Shown: positions 22,039 to 34,222 of the stretch, piece by piece
Position numbering within the stretch: position 1 is the stretch's first letter
Layout of the letters: every line of letters starts with the position of its first letter
Assembly (NCBI GenBank): GCA_000349905.1
Contig: KB722736.1
Span: 124,001-188,000 of the forward strand
DNA length: 64,000 nucleotides
Direction: 5' to 3'
DNA from: Volvariella volvacea V23
Lineage: Eukaryota; Basidiomycota; Agaricomycetes; Agaricales; Pluteaceae
Position numbers and translations under genes: made by a program
Notes under the pieces: model-generated
Databases searched by the model: none
Told to the model about the DNA's origin: nothing
Seen by the model: only the letters and a program-made list of their open reading frames with translations

Positions 22039-24242
22039 TCATTGGCATATCCCAAATTCCTTGGCATGCTCCTTGAAGATGCATTGAAGGGTAGGATCGC
22101 TATTGCTGATGGTGAGCGCGATGTTATACGTTGATATGGATAGAGACATACTTCGAAAAGATGTCTGAGTAACCATCGTTAGGTGACCGAGCATTATTCG
22201 AGCCCGATATAGGAGGGAAAGGGGTGCCTTCGCAGGCAGTAAGTCCCACTTGACCATACTAAATGCATGTCGGTACATTAGGCACATAGAATATAAGTAC
22301 TCAGAGACACACCTGATAGTGGAAGGCGCCGTTCAACCCCGCTAGAGTTGGGCGATAAGTCGCACATACAAAAAAGGAAGACGATTTTGACTAACTGCTG
22401 GCGTTGAACCATTTGCCATATGCAATGTTCCTTTCCTCGATGGTGATACCGTGCCGGTTATTGCGTGCAGCTAAACACAACGCTATACGTTAATTACTTT
22501 CTTCAAGAGCGTACCAGCATGTACTCACAAATCCCCGCGCCATTTGAGCCCGGAGGCGAAGATGAGCGGTTGAAAGGAATGTAGTTGCCAAAGTTGTTTT
22601 CGTTGACCAAGCCAGCCCCAATCAGCGAAAGAGGCTTTCCGTGCCTAAACAAACCAACAAGTGGATCAATCACGGCGAACAACGTACTAGTGGGCTGATT
22701 ACTGACGCAGCGGCATTTTCAGTGTGTATTTGAATCCAATCCAATCCATCTTGAAGGTTCTCCTCAAAGCCATCGTTGTTTCGCCTTCGTCCTGTGGTCC
22801 TATTGTTGTATTTATTCTGGTCTGGAAATACGGCGACCGTTGCTGCATCAATGTCAGGAAGACCATTAACCGCATCGGAGTCGACCCCATGATAACCGTT
22901 GAAAGGTGGACCGAGACCATTGCTTTGACGTGCCATAACTGCCCAGGAGAGGTCAATCATCGTTGAGGGGTATCCCAATGGACTAGATCCGACACTTACG
23001 CCTTCTCTCCCAATGCGAGCGACGGGCATTAGGTGCTTGATCCGGTTTGGGGCATCCAACACATAAAAAGCCCTGAGTCCTGAGGGCAATGCTATTATTA
23101 TCTCTGAACTTCTGATCGAATTGACATCGACTGACCCTGCTGTTACGAGGTGATTGGGGTCAATAGACTTGATGTGGCTGGCTACTCTCGCAAACCATTG
23201 CGTAGTTACAGTGGTATTGCAGTTGTCGCTAGCGGGCAAGGAAGACCGACATCTAAAGAGTACAAAGACTTAGCTAATGTCCCTCGATTTAAGTGCAGAA
23301 CTGGCCTACCTAGCATCGTTTGCGATCTCCCTAAATGATTCATCTAGATCAAGACACATGTGAAAACACGGAACCCGATCACGCACCATTGGAAAATGGC
23401 AGGGCTGTCTCTGTATCTCGATACAATGCAGGTTACGTAGTGGAGGAAAGCCTTGATGATTTTCTCGTTAAGGTAAAATTGATCGTGCTCCATTTCGCAC
23501 CCGAAATTCCGGACGTAGGTATCCATACCACCTGCCCGAGTTCACATGAGTTAACGAGGCACCATAGCACGACATCAGAAATAATTTACCATAGTCGTTG
23601 CTGAGCGTATTCCTTGGAAGGCAGGAGCCCGTCCCCGGCTCAGAATTACGCGCTTCCAGCGTTTGAGGGGGATCTTCGAGATCGCGAGGGTTCCAATTGT
23701 TGGTCAAAGTCAGGATTAGATGGACGCCGTGCCTCTCAGCAGCGCGGACCACCTTGTCCAACCTTTGAAGGCCATCGGGTCCCTCATTGATTGTCGTCCT
23801 CCCGTTTTGGATGTGCTGGAACCAAGTTCCCTTAGCGGGAATCGTGTCGACGTCTTGAGGATGTATGGTTGGTTTCATAAAAAGATGACAATGTTTTAAG
23901 GCTCACCATTGAACGCCCAAGTCCTTATTGCGTTGAATCCAAAAGAGGAGACATTAGATACTACGTAGTCGATATCCTCCCAAGTATTCAGGGTAGGAAG
24001 CCAGTACAAGTTGGTCCCCAGTGCCTTAAATGGCCTGGTGTAGGATAAGAACGCGCAGACTTAGGACCAGGAATGCATATTCCGATGGAGAAGGGATAAA
24101 CGTACTTTCCATGCTTGACATATTGTCCATTGGCCGTCGTGATGAAGGGCGAGTCATTCTTCTTCGCAATGGATGCTGCTGTAACCGATAGGGTATGGAG
24201 GCCCGAAAGGACGAGAACAGCGAGCAGACGGAAGCCGTGCAT
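22039..24242 (-). CDS. GH5 endo-beta-mannanase homolog, predicted catalytically dead
   Basis: A multi-exon secreted protein with signal peptide MHGFRLLAVLVLSGLHTLSVTAA; an in-frame ATG also lies at 24275. Exon 1 (24106-24242) splices to an exon coding KPFKALGTNLYWLPTLNTW and FGFNAIRTWAFN, then NWNPRDLEDP, a GMDTYVRNFG exon, WEIANDARC, CNTTVTTQWFARVASHIKSI, DPNHLVTAG, VAVFPDQ and LDWIQIHTENAAA. The last exons contain SPNDGYSDIFSK and end IFKEHAKEFGICQ. Order and motifs match fungal GH5 subfamily 7 mannanases. The two catalytic sites are altered: the acid/base segment normally WELANEPRC reads WEIANDARC (Asp codon at 23315-23317), and the nucleophile segment normally GKPxxLEEFG reads GKPLSLIGAG near 22611-22630. 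The frame and splice sites look intact, so it may be expressed as a non-catalytic mannan-binding protein, or be early in decay. Confidence 0.8.
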
Positions 24243-24275
24243 GGTTGACCGGGAGGCGAAGAAAAGCATCCCCAT

Positions 24276-25131
24276 CTTTGATCCTTTATATTATTCTATA
24301 GTGCCAGTCTATTATTGGAATCTGGGCCAATGAACACCAAGGGTCCATCGTAGCCGAGTTTCGGCGGGACGCTCTTTGTCCTGTCCAATTCTTGTTCCTG
24401 GTAACTGTCCCGTGTCGTTCTGCCGTCGAGGGGGAAAGGTGATCAAGGAGCGAAATTGTTGAGAAAGCTATGCTTAATGGCCTCCATTGGAGACTGAAGA
24501 TCAAGGGCGTGTCTGATGGAGTGCTGTTAAGCCGCGTTCGATGAGTCCGAGATTGGAATCAGTACAAATAGAGTAGTGGAAAATTCCAACCTACTGTTGC
24601 CATCATTGAGCCCACTTATGTGGTTGATAGTTTGAAATCAGTTCCTGGGTGAAGATGATCGAGCAGTTGCGCGAAATGGACACCTTCCATTCTCCTATGA
24701 TGAGAGATCTGGAAATTAGGGCACCGTTCGCGTCCTGTGGCAAAACGTACAACAAAGAATGCTCATGGGTCTTACCCGCAGCAAAACTTTGACGTAGCGG
24801 CGGTTCGGGACCTAGCTCAAAGAGGACGATTTGTTGACTATACCCTTATTAGGTAACCTCGGAAGATCGCGACGCCACTCGCGTTTATCTTCGTGTGTAC
24901 CATGACTCCGCGACCACTCGACGCATGCAGGAACCGCACTATCCTCAGTTATTCTTCCCTTGTCCATTAATACTCCCCTCAGACCTCATATTCAATCCAA
25001 AAAGGCCAGAGACGGAAACCCATGACCACGCGACGCGATGGGAGGGAGGCATCGTACAGAGCGCCTTCATTACACGTGCCGAAACTCTGTTATTATTGTA
25101 CACACGAACCTGACAGTACGAACGGCCAGCA
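24276..25131. other. Intergenic, no gene recognised
   Basis: 5' flank of the GH5 homolog; short unsupported frames only. Confidence 0.35.
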
Positions 25132-26769
25132 TTGGCCTACATCCCCGTTCTGGCTCTTGATCTTCAGGGCCATTTTGCTGATCAGCGCTCATACGGGCAC
25201 TCCGGAGCCAGTTGGCGTGGTCGGGTCCCCCGGTCTGCGATATCCTACCTCGAGCTCACGCAATCTACTAGCGCTCGAGTCACATCCTGGCTCCTATATC
25301 AGCAGGGCATCTCATCGCTCCCAGGTGGTGAGCCGAAACCTCGACTCGGGCTGACTACACTACGCGGGCCAAGAGTTTTCATAGATCCCAGGTCCCATGT
25401 CAGTAAGGAGGACGCCGCATTTCACGAAACGACGGTACTATCTCCTGGATATGGCCGCAATCAGGACCTCCGTTGGAAGGACCTGGTGGTTGTCCTTAAT
25501 ACATCAGCCTCATGGTATGAGGGCGGCTTGAACATTAGCGTGAGTCATTGCTATCCTTTTTGGGCCTATTCTAATTCTAATACTGGCAAGTAATCCTTGA
25601 TAGACGCCTGTCTTGAGTTCTGAATATAACTTTATGGGGGAAAGGGGGGAGTGAGTCTTCAACAGCAGCTCTCCGGCAACCTTTATTCTCTCATCTACTC
25701 ATTGCGCATTCTATTCAAGCGACAAGGACAAAAGGAAATGCCGGTATTATTAGACCTAGTGGTAGGAGTAATAAACTGGTTTGGGAAGACCAAAGGGGCC
25801 AGAACTACGTCCACACCACTCAACCTATTGAGCAAGACGAGGGCACCTCTAGTTCTAATTGAAACGGGCCACGAAGGATGGAAGCAAGGGTGCGTATAAT
25901 GCTCCGTAGGCGGGATCTCCCTAATTCATCGCGCACGCTCGTTAACGCTGTCAGGTGGCGGGGTAATCCGGTCGCTCTCCAACCGGGCTTTCATTGGAAG
26001 TTCATGCCCCATGAGGTCGTCTGTCGCATCGATAAACGAGAAGCGTCCATGCACCTCCCTAGGGTAGGCCCGTCTATTTGTTACGCCTTTCGGCGCTATA
26101 TCCTTCATTTGGCAGGTCCAAGCATACACTTCAGATAGCGTGAGTCAAGTACTCAATTCTGTCTGGCTGATTCCATAACCCACAATTCGCCAGATCCCCG
26201 TGGAGTGCACCGGCTTTTTACGGTTTCAGGTTGAGAATGGAGAAAAGGTCTGTTAAAATTTCCACGCAGCAGTACAGAAATACGAGAAATGTAACTTGGG
26301 ATCAGGCTTTATTTGGACTGCAGGATATTCAAAAGTGGACGCGAGATCTCGCTTTGGGGGCTATCACCTCGATTATTAGCTCAAGGCACTACACTGAAGT
26401 CGGTAACGCCTCAATAAGCTACCATTGCCTACTCACTCCTTCGTTGTGCTAGCTATCCGGGGCACCCAACAAGGTTCATACAATTGACGTTGCAGAGCTA
26501 AATACTTATGCGGTTGGCATTTTTTCAGTTTCGAACCACTCTATGTCTCAGTTTCTCGTTTTCAGAGTGAAAAGGGTGTTCGGTGCCTCGAACTGAGGAT
26601 GCACCAGATTCAACCAGTGCGTAGTGAGGCCGCAAAAGCAATCAAACAACGCATAATGGCGGAGAGTGAAGCCAAGGTGAGGAGCTTATCGAGAGTTCTC
26701 GATGAGCTGTTTGATGCTAACTTCCTGGATCAGCTCATGGCAGTTGATATAAAGCAGGTACCTCAGTGA
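25132..26769 (+). pseudogene. Coding-like debris of an unrecognised gene
   Basis: Several plus-strand segments read like protein but lie in different frames or contain stops: 25132-25593 (GPRVFIDPRSHVSKEDAAF), about 25740-25890 (VVGVINWFGKTKGARTTSTP), 25920-26136 (LQPGFHWKFMPHEVVCRIDK), 26200-26380 (IPVECTGFLRFQVENGEKVC then a TAA, then NFHAAVQKYEKCNLGSGF) and 26570-26760 (RSEAAKAIKQRIMAESEAK, helix-like, charged). Plausible AG and GT sites flank some of them. The third segment faintly recalls the start of SPFH/band-7 domains, but that is too weak to name. Most likely a decayed or poorly modelled gene. Confidence 0.35.
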
Positions 26770-26884
26770 ATAAGAGACATATATTAGGGGGAAATATCAA
26801 CACACACAAAGAGGACAATCACGATGCAAGATATCAACTGCTAATCAACAGTGAAGTTCTGGAAAGGGAAACAGAATACGCAAA

Positions 26885-28350
26885 TTAGATGTGTGGGATA
26901 TAGTTGGACCATTGGACGTTCTGAAAGGCGGAAGGGGGGAGATTACGAAGACCAACGAGGGGTAAGACGAGGAGGGCAATGCGAGCTGGGATGTATAAGA
27001 GGCCAAGCAAGCTTCCTACGCTACCTTTGGGGAGTATGAAAACACGGACTAGCATCGGATATTTGGGGCCAAGCCAACCAACGATAAAACCCGAAGTGAG
27101 CACGACCGGCTCAAGAGTAACAACGACTGACGACATCCTCCACAGATCGCGTTCAATGCGCGTAGAAAACGGGAAGTTCCACCCAATGAGATGGATCCCT
27201 TCGAAGAGGACGCCAATAATGGTAGATAAGGAAACCACCGCGATCCATTCCCCGTAGGGTAACTTACCGCTGTAGTATGGGCTGACGTACCCAGGATGCC
27301 TGATGCTGTCTTCCTGGAGCATGTCGTCCAAAGGCTTGAAGATTGCTCGAAATGGCTTCAGGAGCAACCATCTCAAGAGAACCTTCGACAATGGCATCTG
27401 CTCCATGTCGCTCTGGATTCTCTGCCAAATGCTTTTCTTCGGCTTCTCCAGTTGTTTCCACGTCCAACCAATCCACAATCCCAAGTACCATTCCGACGTT
27501 ACGATGCTATTCTTTTCGATCTGCAGCGGTCCGCTCGTTCTTCTCCCATCCTTCCTGAAATATATCGGGTATTCTGCATTCAACGGCTTGCTCCACCAGA
27601 GGAAATATGTAATAACGTTCAACGTTGCAAACGCCAGAGTGACCAGCTCAAGCTCTGTGACGACGAGACCTTGAGCATGACGAGCGATGCACTGGATGAC
27701 AAACCACGAGGTCTGCAGGACGACGACGACCTTGGTGAGGAAATCGCCCTTGGCTTTATCCGTAATCTCCTCTTCTGGGATTGTTGGGAACAACACCCCT
27801 CTCCTCTCCTCTTCGCCAACGCTCACGTTGCCATACCCGTCTATGGTGACAACTTTAAACCCATCTCCGTCCTCTCGCATCAACCCTCCCATGATTACAA
27901 AGAATCCGTGAGTCAGTGTCCAACCACGATCTACGATGCACCATTTAGTTCTATTCCTCGCATATCTGAGCTTCACCTACCTCTGTATTGTCTAGCAATC
28001 TTCGATGCGAAAACCCGCTGGCGCATGGCAAACACTATAATCACCTCGGGTGCGAGTAGGGCATATAAGCTCGTTTTCGCTTTCTGCCACATCCGCCTTC
28101 GCTTCGACGCATTCCTATCCGGCATATTCGGATGAATAGCAGCATAGGTGCACACGAAAATGGTCCCGAGGCAGTTCCAAACCAACTCCGGTGTCGATCG
28201 AATCTTCCTTGGGTCGCGGATACAGTCCGATATGGCGGCAAATGTGTTGAGGATGGGTGATGTAGGGGAAACAAGGTCTTCAGTCGGTGAAGAAAGTGGG
28301 TGAGCGAGAGAACGCGATAGGATGAATACAAAGAGTGCACCGAGAAGCAT
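26885..28350 (-). CDS. GWTMTH-family multipass membrane protein, copy 5
   Basis: Exons are complement of 26885-27930 and 27981-28350, with a 50-bp intron (GTAGGT donor); 471 aa. The ATG at 28350 gives the family's 370-nt exon 1. Motifs: MLLGALFVFILSRSLAHP, DCIRDPRKIRSTPELVWNC, AAIHPNMPDRNASKR, RGWTLTHGFFVIMGG, LVVTELELVTLAFATLNVIT, GVLFEGIHLIGWNFPF (Glu replacing a Gly otherwise conserved) and LPPSAFQNVQWSNYIPHI. No disabling change seen. Membrane protein of unknown function. Confidence 0.87.
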
Positions 28351-29462
28351 TGGTAGATGGCAAGCTGTTAGGTCTCGTCGAATGACGGTCACTTCGATGG
28401 GGCGTTTTTATGCATTCATTTCGGATCAGTCCATAGATGGACAATATCAACCCGTGTGAGTGTGAAGTATTATGGCTGTTGAGATCTTGTGATGGTGGAG
28501 CGGGGACGAGAACATCGACCGAGAATGGGCAAAGTCCTGAGTGGTCTACTAGGGGAGCTGTAGCGATGTTGGCCAGTTTTGCCCGGTTTGAGCCCCTCGC
28601 TTATTACCGCATGGGTGGTATAGCAGCACGAGGCAGTACGGCGATTATGTCTCTTTTGTCTTTTTTTGTTTAGCGCGCTCGGGTAAATGCCGGCCTGATG
28701 GAGGATTCAAGAGACCACACAAGTGTCTTTCTGAGTGAGCATTCCTAGCACTAATTGTCTATGGGTTAACCGCATTGGTTTGGTATGATGAGATAGTGTT
28801 GAGGCTCGCTATCGTATAAGCTACCTACCAGGGCCTTGAAAGCTTGATGGTTGATCGAAGCAAAGGCAGCGTGGGAAGACCTGTATCTTCTCCCCTGCAT
28901 GAGTGATCTCGCTCCCCGAGTCTCCACAGCTGTTATATGATATCTGGCGAGATAAGCAATCAGTACCCGGGCCAGATATCTACCAGGATGAAGCTCGGAA
29001 CTATTGACCCGCTTGAATAAGTTGTAACTTGTCGGCAATTGAATGGATCAAACCTTGAACAACCTTGCGAAAATTAGGTACCTCTATGCGTCTCTCATGT
29101 CCACCGACCTGCTCATTAATCATTCGTTAAATAATGTTGAATGAGACATAAATTTTATCTATAGCACTATGGGATAAATAACTCCCTCCTTCGAGTGCTC
29201 TGGTATTCAGGCAACTACACGCCTACCTGGGCATCTGGATCTGAATGTCCGACAGGTGCCAATTAACTGTTCAGATTTGATCACTAACGGGGAAGGTAAT
29301 GAATTATTGACTCAACTTCGGAGTAGTTTGCGGTAATTTGGGGGTTATTCCCTGATGTTTATTTTGCCTTCTGGAATTAATGAAATTGAGATGGCTCTGT
29401 ATTATATATAGGGCGAGTAGATTCAGAATCTGCCGACACACCTGGTTTTTGACATTCTAATA
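28351..29462. other. Divergent intergenic region between copy 5 and the GH10 gene
   Basis: No gene recognised. TATATATA at 29404-29411 lies about 55 bp before the GH10 start codon and could serve as its TATA element. Confidence 0.4.
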
Positions 29463-31669
29463 ATGCGGTTCACTTCGGCCTTTGTTTCTCTTGCTGCATT
29501 TCTGGCTTTTGCTCAGGCAAGGGTTCCGTTGTGGGGCCAATGTAGGTTATTTCCAAGACGAAACTATGACTTAAACTTAGCGCGTCGCTTGTTATCTAAG
29601 GCGGTGGTACTGGTTATGAGGGAGAGGTGAGACTTGAACTGCTAGTTATGGCTTGTTTTACCAAGGCGGTGGTACTGGTTATGAGGGAGAGGTGAGACTT
29701 GAACTGCTAGTTATGGCTTGTTTTACCAACCCTGTCCTAGACGACTTGTATATTATCCCTGGATTTCATGTTTATCCATCTCTGACAATCTCAACACGCA
29801 GGTGCTACTGGATCAACCTGTGTAGTTATCAACCAGTTCTACTCCCAGTAAGTGTTCCCATAACCGCAACCTTCTTGTTTAAACCCTGCCATAGATGCCA
29901 GCCTACCGGTTCATCTTCAACATCTTCGAGTACAACAACTCCTCAACCCCAACCAACTGCTGGTCTTCATCAACTTTTCAAGGAAAATGGGAAAGCCTTC
30001 TGGGTATGGACTTGTACCGCTTAAGCAACGTCGGCTGATAGCATGCAGGGTGTATATGCTGAGCCTGCTGATTTAAGCAATCCGAGTGAGCCATAGCCCA
30101 GCATCGTAACCTTCATCAACTAATTCGATGTCCCTGTAGTATATGCTAGGCTCGTTCGGACTCAGTTTGGACTTATAGTAGTATGTAAAATGTAAACAAC
30201 TATGCTTACAGAGCTGCGTCTTACTTGATTTCTACTATCCAGACTCAGTCCATCGCAGTGAGTGTCCATATCCTCGAACTGAGATGCATACTGACAACCA
30301 TTCTAAGTGGGACTCTACTGAACGTAAGGTAGTTCTAGTGCTCAGCACCTCTCCCGCTTAGCATTTTTTAGCATCTCGGGGTTCCTTTGTTTTTTCTTCT
30401 ACCGATGCCTTGTTCAATCAAGCAATCTCCAGCGGAAAGCCCATTTGGGCCGAACCTTTGAGTGAGTCAACACTATTGCATATACTAACAAATACTGCCC
30501 CTCACGCCTGATTAGTATGGCACTCTCGTCTCCCGAGTTGGGTCAGCAGTATCAGCGATGCTTCCACCTTGGTCAGTGTAATACTCTCACATAAGTGCAC
30601 GATTTCTAAAATTTTAACTTGCAGACGGCCGTTATTCAGAATCACATCACGGCATTAGTCGGTAGGTACAAAGGTAAAACCTATGGTGAGTGCTCTTTTA
30701 ACTCAGAACTGCCCGCGCTCACATATTCTTACATGCCCAGCGGTACGCTTTTGCAATTTTACTGCTACATGACCAAACTGACCTTTGACACCAGTGGACT
30801 GTGGTATAGTAAGTACTATTTAATTGTATAACGTGGTCCATAATAGCCTTCTTCCAGTGAACCGCTGAATGAAGACGGTAGCTTGCGCTCCAGCGTGTTC
30901 TCCAGGGTGCTGGGAGAGGTAAATAACTTTCATAAAGCCATCCCATACTATAACCTATATTTCATTTTAGAATTACATCCGGATTGCCTTCGCGGCTGCT
31001 CGTGCTGCCGACCCAACCGCCAAGTACGCAGATATTTATTCAATTGACGGACTTGACCACTGCTCACCACGAACCCTCTTAGGCTCTATATTAGTGATTA
31101 TAATCTCGTTACTGGAAGTGGAAATTCAAAAATGGCTGGTTGGTACCTGTATTCTACATTTCCTGCATGCACGGATGACACCCTCTTTCCAGCAATGAAC
31201 AATTTAGTAAATAAAGTCAATAGTGCTGGAGTGCTGATCGATGGCATAGGTATCCAAGCCCACCTCCCGGTATGTGTCTACCCTTGCATTTGTTTGGTGT
31301 ACTGATATTCCCTTATAAGTCTCCAATCGAACAGCCCTTCCTGGGCGCCCTTCAATTCTTGACGTCAGCAGGAGTTGACCTCGTTATTACGGAGCTGGAG
31401 GTGACTAGAGCAACACCAATCGACTATCTTCACGTGGTTCGAGCGTGCTTGAGCGTAGCACGTTGTATCGGGATTACATCCTGGAGGGCTATGGACGGGA
31501 GTTCGTGGGTGAGTTGTCCTCGAACTGCATTTTAATGCTGGAGCCAATTTCAACTCGCTAATGAACCCGCCTCCCTATATAGAATGGCAACACCACATCA
31601 GCACTATTTGATGCCACTGGTAGACCAAAACCTGCCTATACGGCTATCATACAACTGCTAGGGGCGTAG
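29463..31669 (+). CDS. CBM1-GH10 endo-xylanase homolog with duplicated exon and altered active site
   Basis: Signal peptide [19 protein letters not shown], then a fungal CBM1 cellulose-binding module ([15 protein letters not shown]...[12 protein letters not shown]), a Ser/Thr/Pro linker and a GH10 domain. 5' exons: 29463-29541, 29601-29626 (a second identical copy at 29666-29691), 29741-29747 (7-nt microexon ACGACTT), 29802-29847, 29895-30003, 30049-30085; about nine further exons follow. Later segments include [111 protein letters not shown] (nucleophile Glu kept) and [15 protein letters not shown]. Departures from GH10: GHTLVWH reads AEPLIWH (conserved His lost), and WDVVNEP reads WTVVYEP (acid/base Glu kept, its Asn neighbour lost; the Tyr codon spans 30807-30808 and 30857). 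Normally such enzymes cut xylan outside the cell; this copy may be impaired. Confidence 0.82.
29598..29727. repeat. Perfect 65-bp tandem duplication spanning exon 2 of the GH10 gene
   Basis: Units 29598-29662 and 29663-29727 are identical. Each holds an AAG acceptor, the 26-nt CBM1 exon and the start of the next intron with a GTGAGA donor. Including both exon copies would shift the frame, so they would have to be used one at a time. Confidence 0.93.
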
Positions 31670-32695
31670 TGAGATGTACTGGGCTGGTTGGGCCTTAGCC
31701 GAGAATGATGCAAGGAGATAAATCCCTTCGTCATGGGCATTTGTTTATAATGGATGACTAGATTGTGTAAGAATTTTCAATGCTACCGCTGAATGTTTTC
31801 CCAACTTTCTGGGACCCGTGGTCTTTTTGCCGGTGCAAACCAGCATTCACTGCGAAATCCTGGTGCGCTCTCAAATCTCAGCCTCTGTGCCGTATCGTGG
31901 TTCTCTTTCTCGCCCGAGTTATTAGACCCAGAGAGACCCAGCTCACACCTGTGGATTATTTGATGTGCTAATTACGTTCTGTTACATGTTCGGGACACTC
32001 CATTGGGGGCTTCAAAGACGGGAGCAGAAGGTGTAGTACGCTGATATGCTGCGACATGCCAATCGCATATATTCTGTCCCTGCTCTTGCTCTATTGAAGA
32101 TAGAAGCACACGGCCATTCAGCGATGCCAATAGGGCCATTGTATAGCTGATTTAAAGGTACATGAGCACTGATAGACTGGTGGTAGATCCTATTAGGAGA
32201 GAGTGCCTACAGCCTGCTAATAGAATACATCCTATCGCAACGGGAAGCATTAGTTCGGATTACGCATGCAAACAATGATAGGAGTACTTGCACAAGTTTT
32301 GTTAAATATGATAACGGATACTTGAGAAAAAGTAATAGCTCCAAAAATGCTGTCACAGTAATTATAATCCCAGTTTCTAAGGAATTACGGATAAGGTGGT
32401 TTAGGAGGTTGTGAAGCGCCCCTGTGATAGTATTTTTAGCACGCCAGAGCTATTAGATTGCGTCAGCATGTCGCTTCAGAAATTCGTTGAAAACATACCA
32501 ATGTAATCATTGAGATGGTGATGAGGCAATCACACGCCAAGGCGACTGCAAGCCAGAGCTAGAATTCTGCGTCAATTATAATGCCCGCAGGGGTGCTATA
32601 TTCAGTAACGTGTTCATACCGTGAATACATTGCGGACTTCTGATGCATGGTGGGGATCACGGTTTGAGCGGATGTACTTGATAAATCAACCCAAA
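31670..32695. other. Intergenic, no gene recognised
   Basis: 3' flank of the GH10 gene; AT-rich, short frames only. Confidence 0.4.
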
Positions 32696-33250
32696 TTAGC
32701 TAACCCCTATCCAATCATTTGCCGCTTGACTGATATCTTGACCATTACTTTGAATGCAACTATTCCTTGAAATAGTGCAAGCTAGTAAAGGATATAAGCA
32801 AGCAGGATTGTTGTTGGAGATAACGAGCACCATACAGTAGCGATAGAGATGGAAAGCATCAGGACCTTCCTTGACCTTGCTGAAAGGTTCCATATCCGTC
32901 TGTTATGAATCCTTAGATGTAGCTTGCTTGTCTGAAATACACCCACCTTGCAAAAAGCAACTGGACAGTGGTTGCGCCTGTGGAACATGAATGACTTTGT
33001 CCAATATCTCACGAAATAGGAACGAACTCATTCCGATGATTGCAGTTGCAGGACTGACAGCTGCAGTCCATGGTGCTGGGAGAAGGGTTTCCTCGTCAAA
33101 CCACTCAACTATGCCTAACCATGCATGGTGGAACATGGATAATGTAAAAGTACTTTCAAGTAGCATTAAAAGCCGAACTTATGGATAATCAGTATTTGAT
33201 CCAGTATTAGAGTGGGAGCTTACCTGTCCAGATAAGCCATGCAGGGCCCT
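32696..33250 (-). pseudogene. Relic of a DUF6534-like membrane gene
   Basis: Three separated minus-strand segments match the tandem family at 52.9-63.2 kb: WQGPAWLIWT near 33230 (compare KDSIWLRGT), STFTLSMFHHAWLGIVEWFD...LPAPWTAAVSPATAIIG at 33035-33166 (compare LPAPWTASVSPAIIG in copy 5), and RRIWNLSARSRKVLMLSISI at 32830-32900 (compare RRIWILSEMSRKGLAISIVI in copy 4). The first exons and the C-terminal DUF6534 exons are not found. A partial, inverted, dispersed copy about 20 kb from the array. Confidence 0.7.
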
Positions 33251-33502
33251 GCCATTCTGTTCTTGCGGTACAGTATCTATCTGATTACCCTATCCTTAGC
33301 TTCATGTGCACTGTTAGAAGGATAGTAGCCTTACAAAATTGCACGACTAGACACCCATACAAACCCGAACTAAAGGCACTTCCTATTAGCTATGCGTGGG
33401 TTTGCTTATTAGTTGCACAGAAGCACTGGGTAAGCAAGAACCAGGTGAGCTACATACCATGGCACCTGCACTGCACGGATAAGAACCTATAACGGGCAAA
33501 GC

Positions 33503-33873
33503 TTTTTTTTTTTGAATCTATTAAGGCTGTAACTAAGTACGGGCCCCCCGAAGGTATGCAAGAAGTATCTACTGACATAGGTATCAGCAGTATCGTAATC
33601 GGTGCAGTTGAGATCGCATAGAGTAATCAAGACTAGGAACAGTACGTATACTCAGGAGAGAGAATCGGGACAGTAACTAGAGACAAGAGAGAAACTACGT
33701 ATCATACATATGTGTCAGAACGTATTCCGAATGGAGGAGTTATGTGTAAGAGTCCGTTAGAAGGAGAAACGCTTACCCAGGAATCGTGGGGGGGGCTCCT
33801 TGAAACGTGAATGCTATGGGGTTGAGTTTGAGCCACTCGAAGTAGCTCGCCATGATGGATGGTGTCTTCCTTC
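33503..33873 (-). mobile_element. 5'-truncated LINE copy (3' end with poly-A)
   Basis: Begins on the plus strand with an 11-T run (33503-33513), that is a poly-A tail on the minus strand, followed by CTATTAAGGCTGTAACTAAG. The same 3' sequence follows the 20-T run at 33874. The far end codes IPSIM-like ORF2 C-terminal residues (ASYFEWLKLNP). A dead-on-arrival 5'-truncated insertion of a related element. Confidence 0.75.
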
Positions 33874-34222
33874 TTTTTTTTTTTTTTTTTTTTAAAATTC
33901 TATTAAGGCTGTAGCTAAGTACAGGCCCCCCCGAAGGGAATACAAAGAAAATGAGTACCTACAGTATCAAAAGGAGAAAAGGGAAACTGTAAGAAACTAC
34001 GTATAGCGGCGATAGCGCCTGTGAGGTGAGTGCGTATACAAAAGCATAGAGGCCGAGAGCAAGCAAGAAGAGGAGGAAACGGAGACTACGTATGTATGGC
34101 ACAGCTATGGTCCGTCACGTATGATGGTATGATACAAACTATCTACTAGTGTCTGTTGGAAGGGAAAAAGACTTACCCAGGAAGGGTAGGGGGTGCGCCT
34201 TCAAATGTGAATGCTATAGGGT

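Noticed and set aside
27296..28135. 279-codon plus-strand frame over membrane-family copy 5
   Set aside because: Antisense shadow; the minus-strand gene is supported by four paralogs with the same exon layout.
33874..33893. Poly-T run as a terminator
   Set aside because: It is the complement of a LINE poly-A tail, shown by the shared 3' UTR that follows it.
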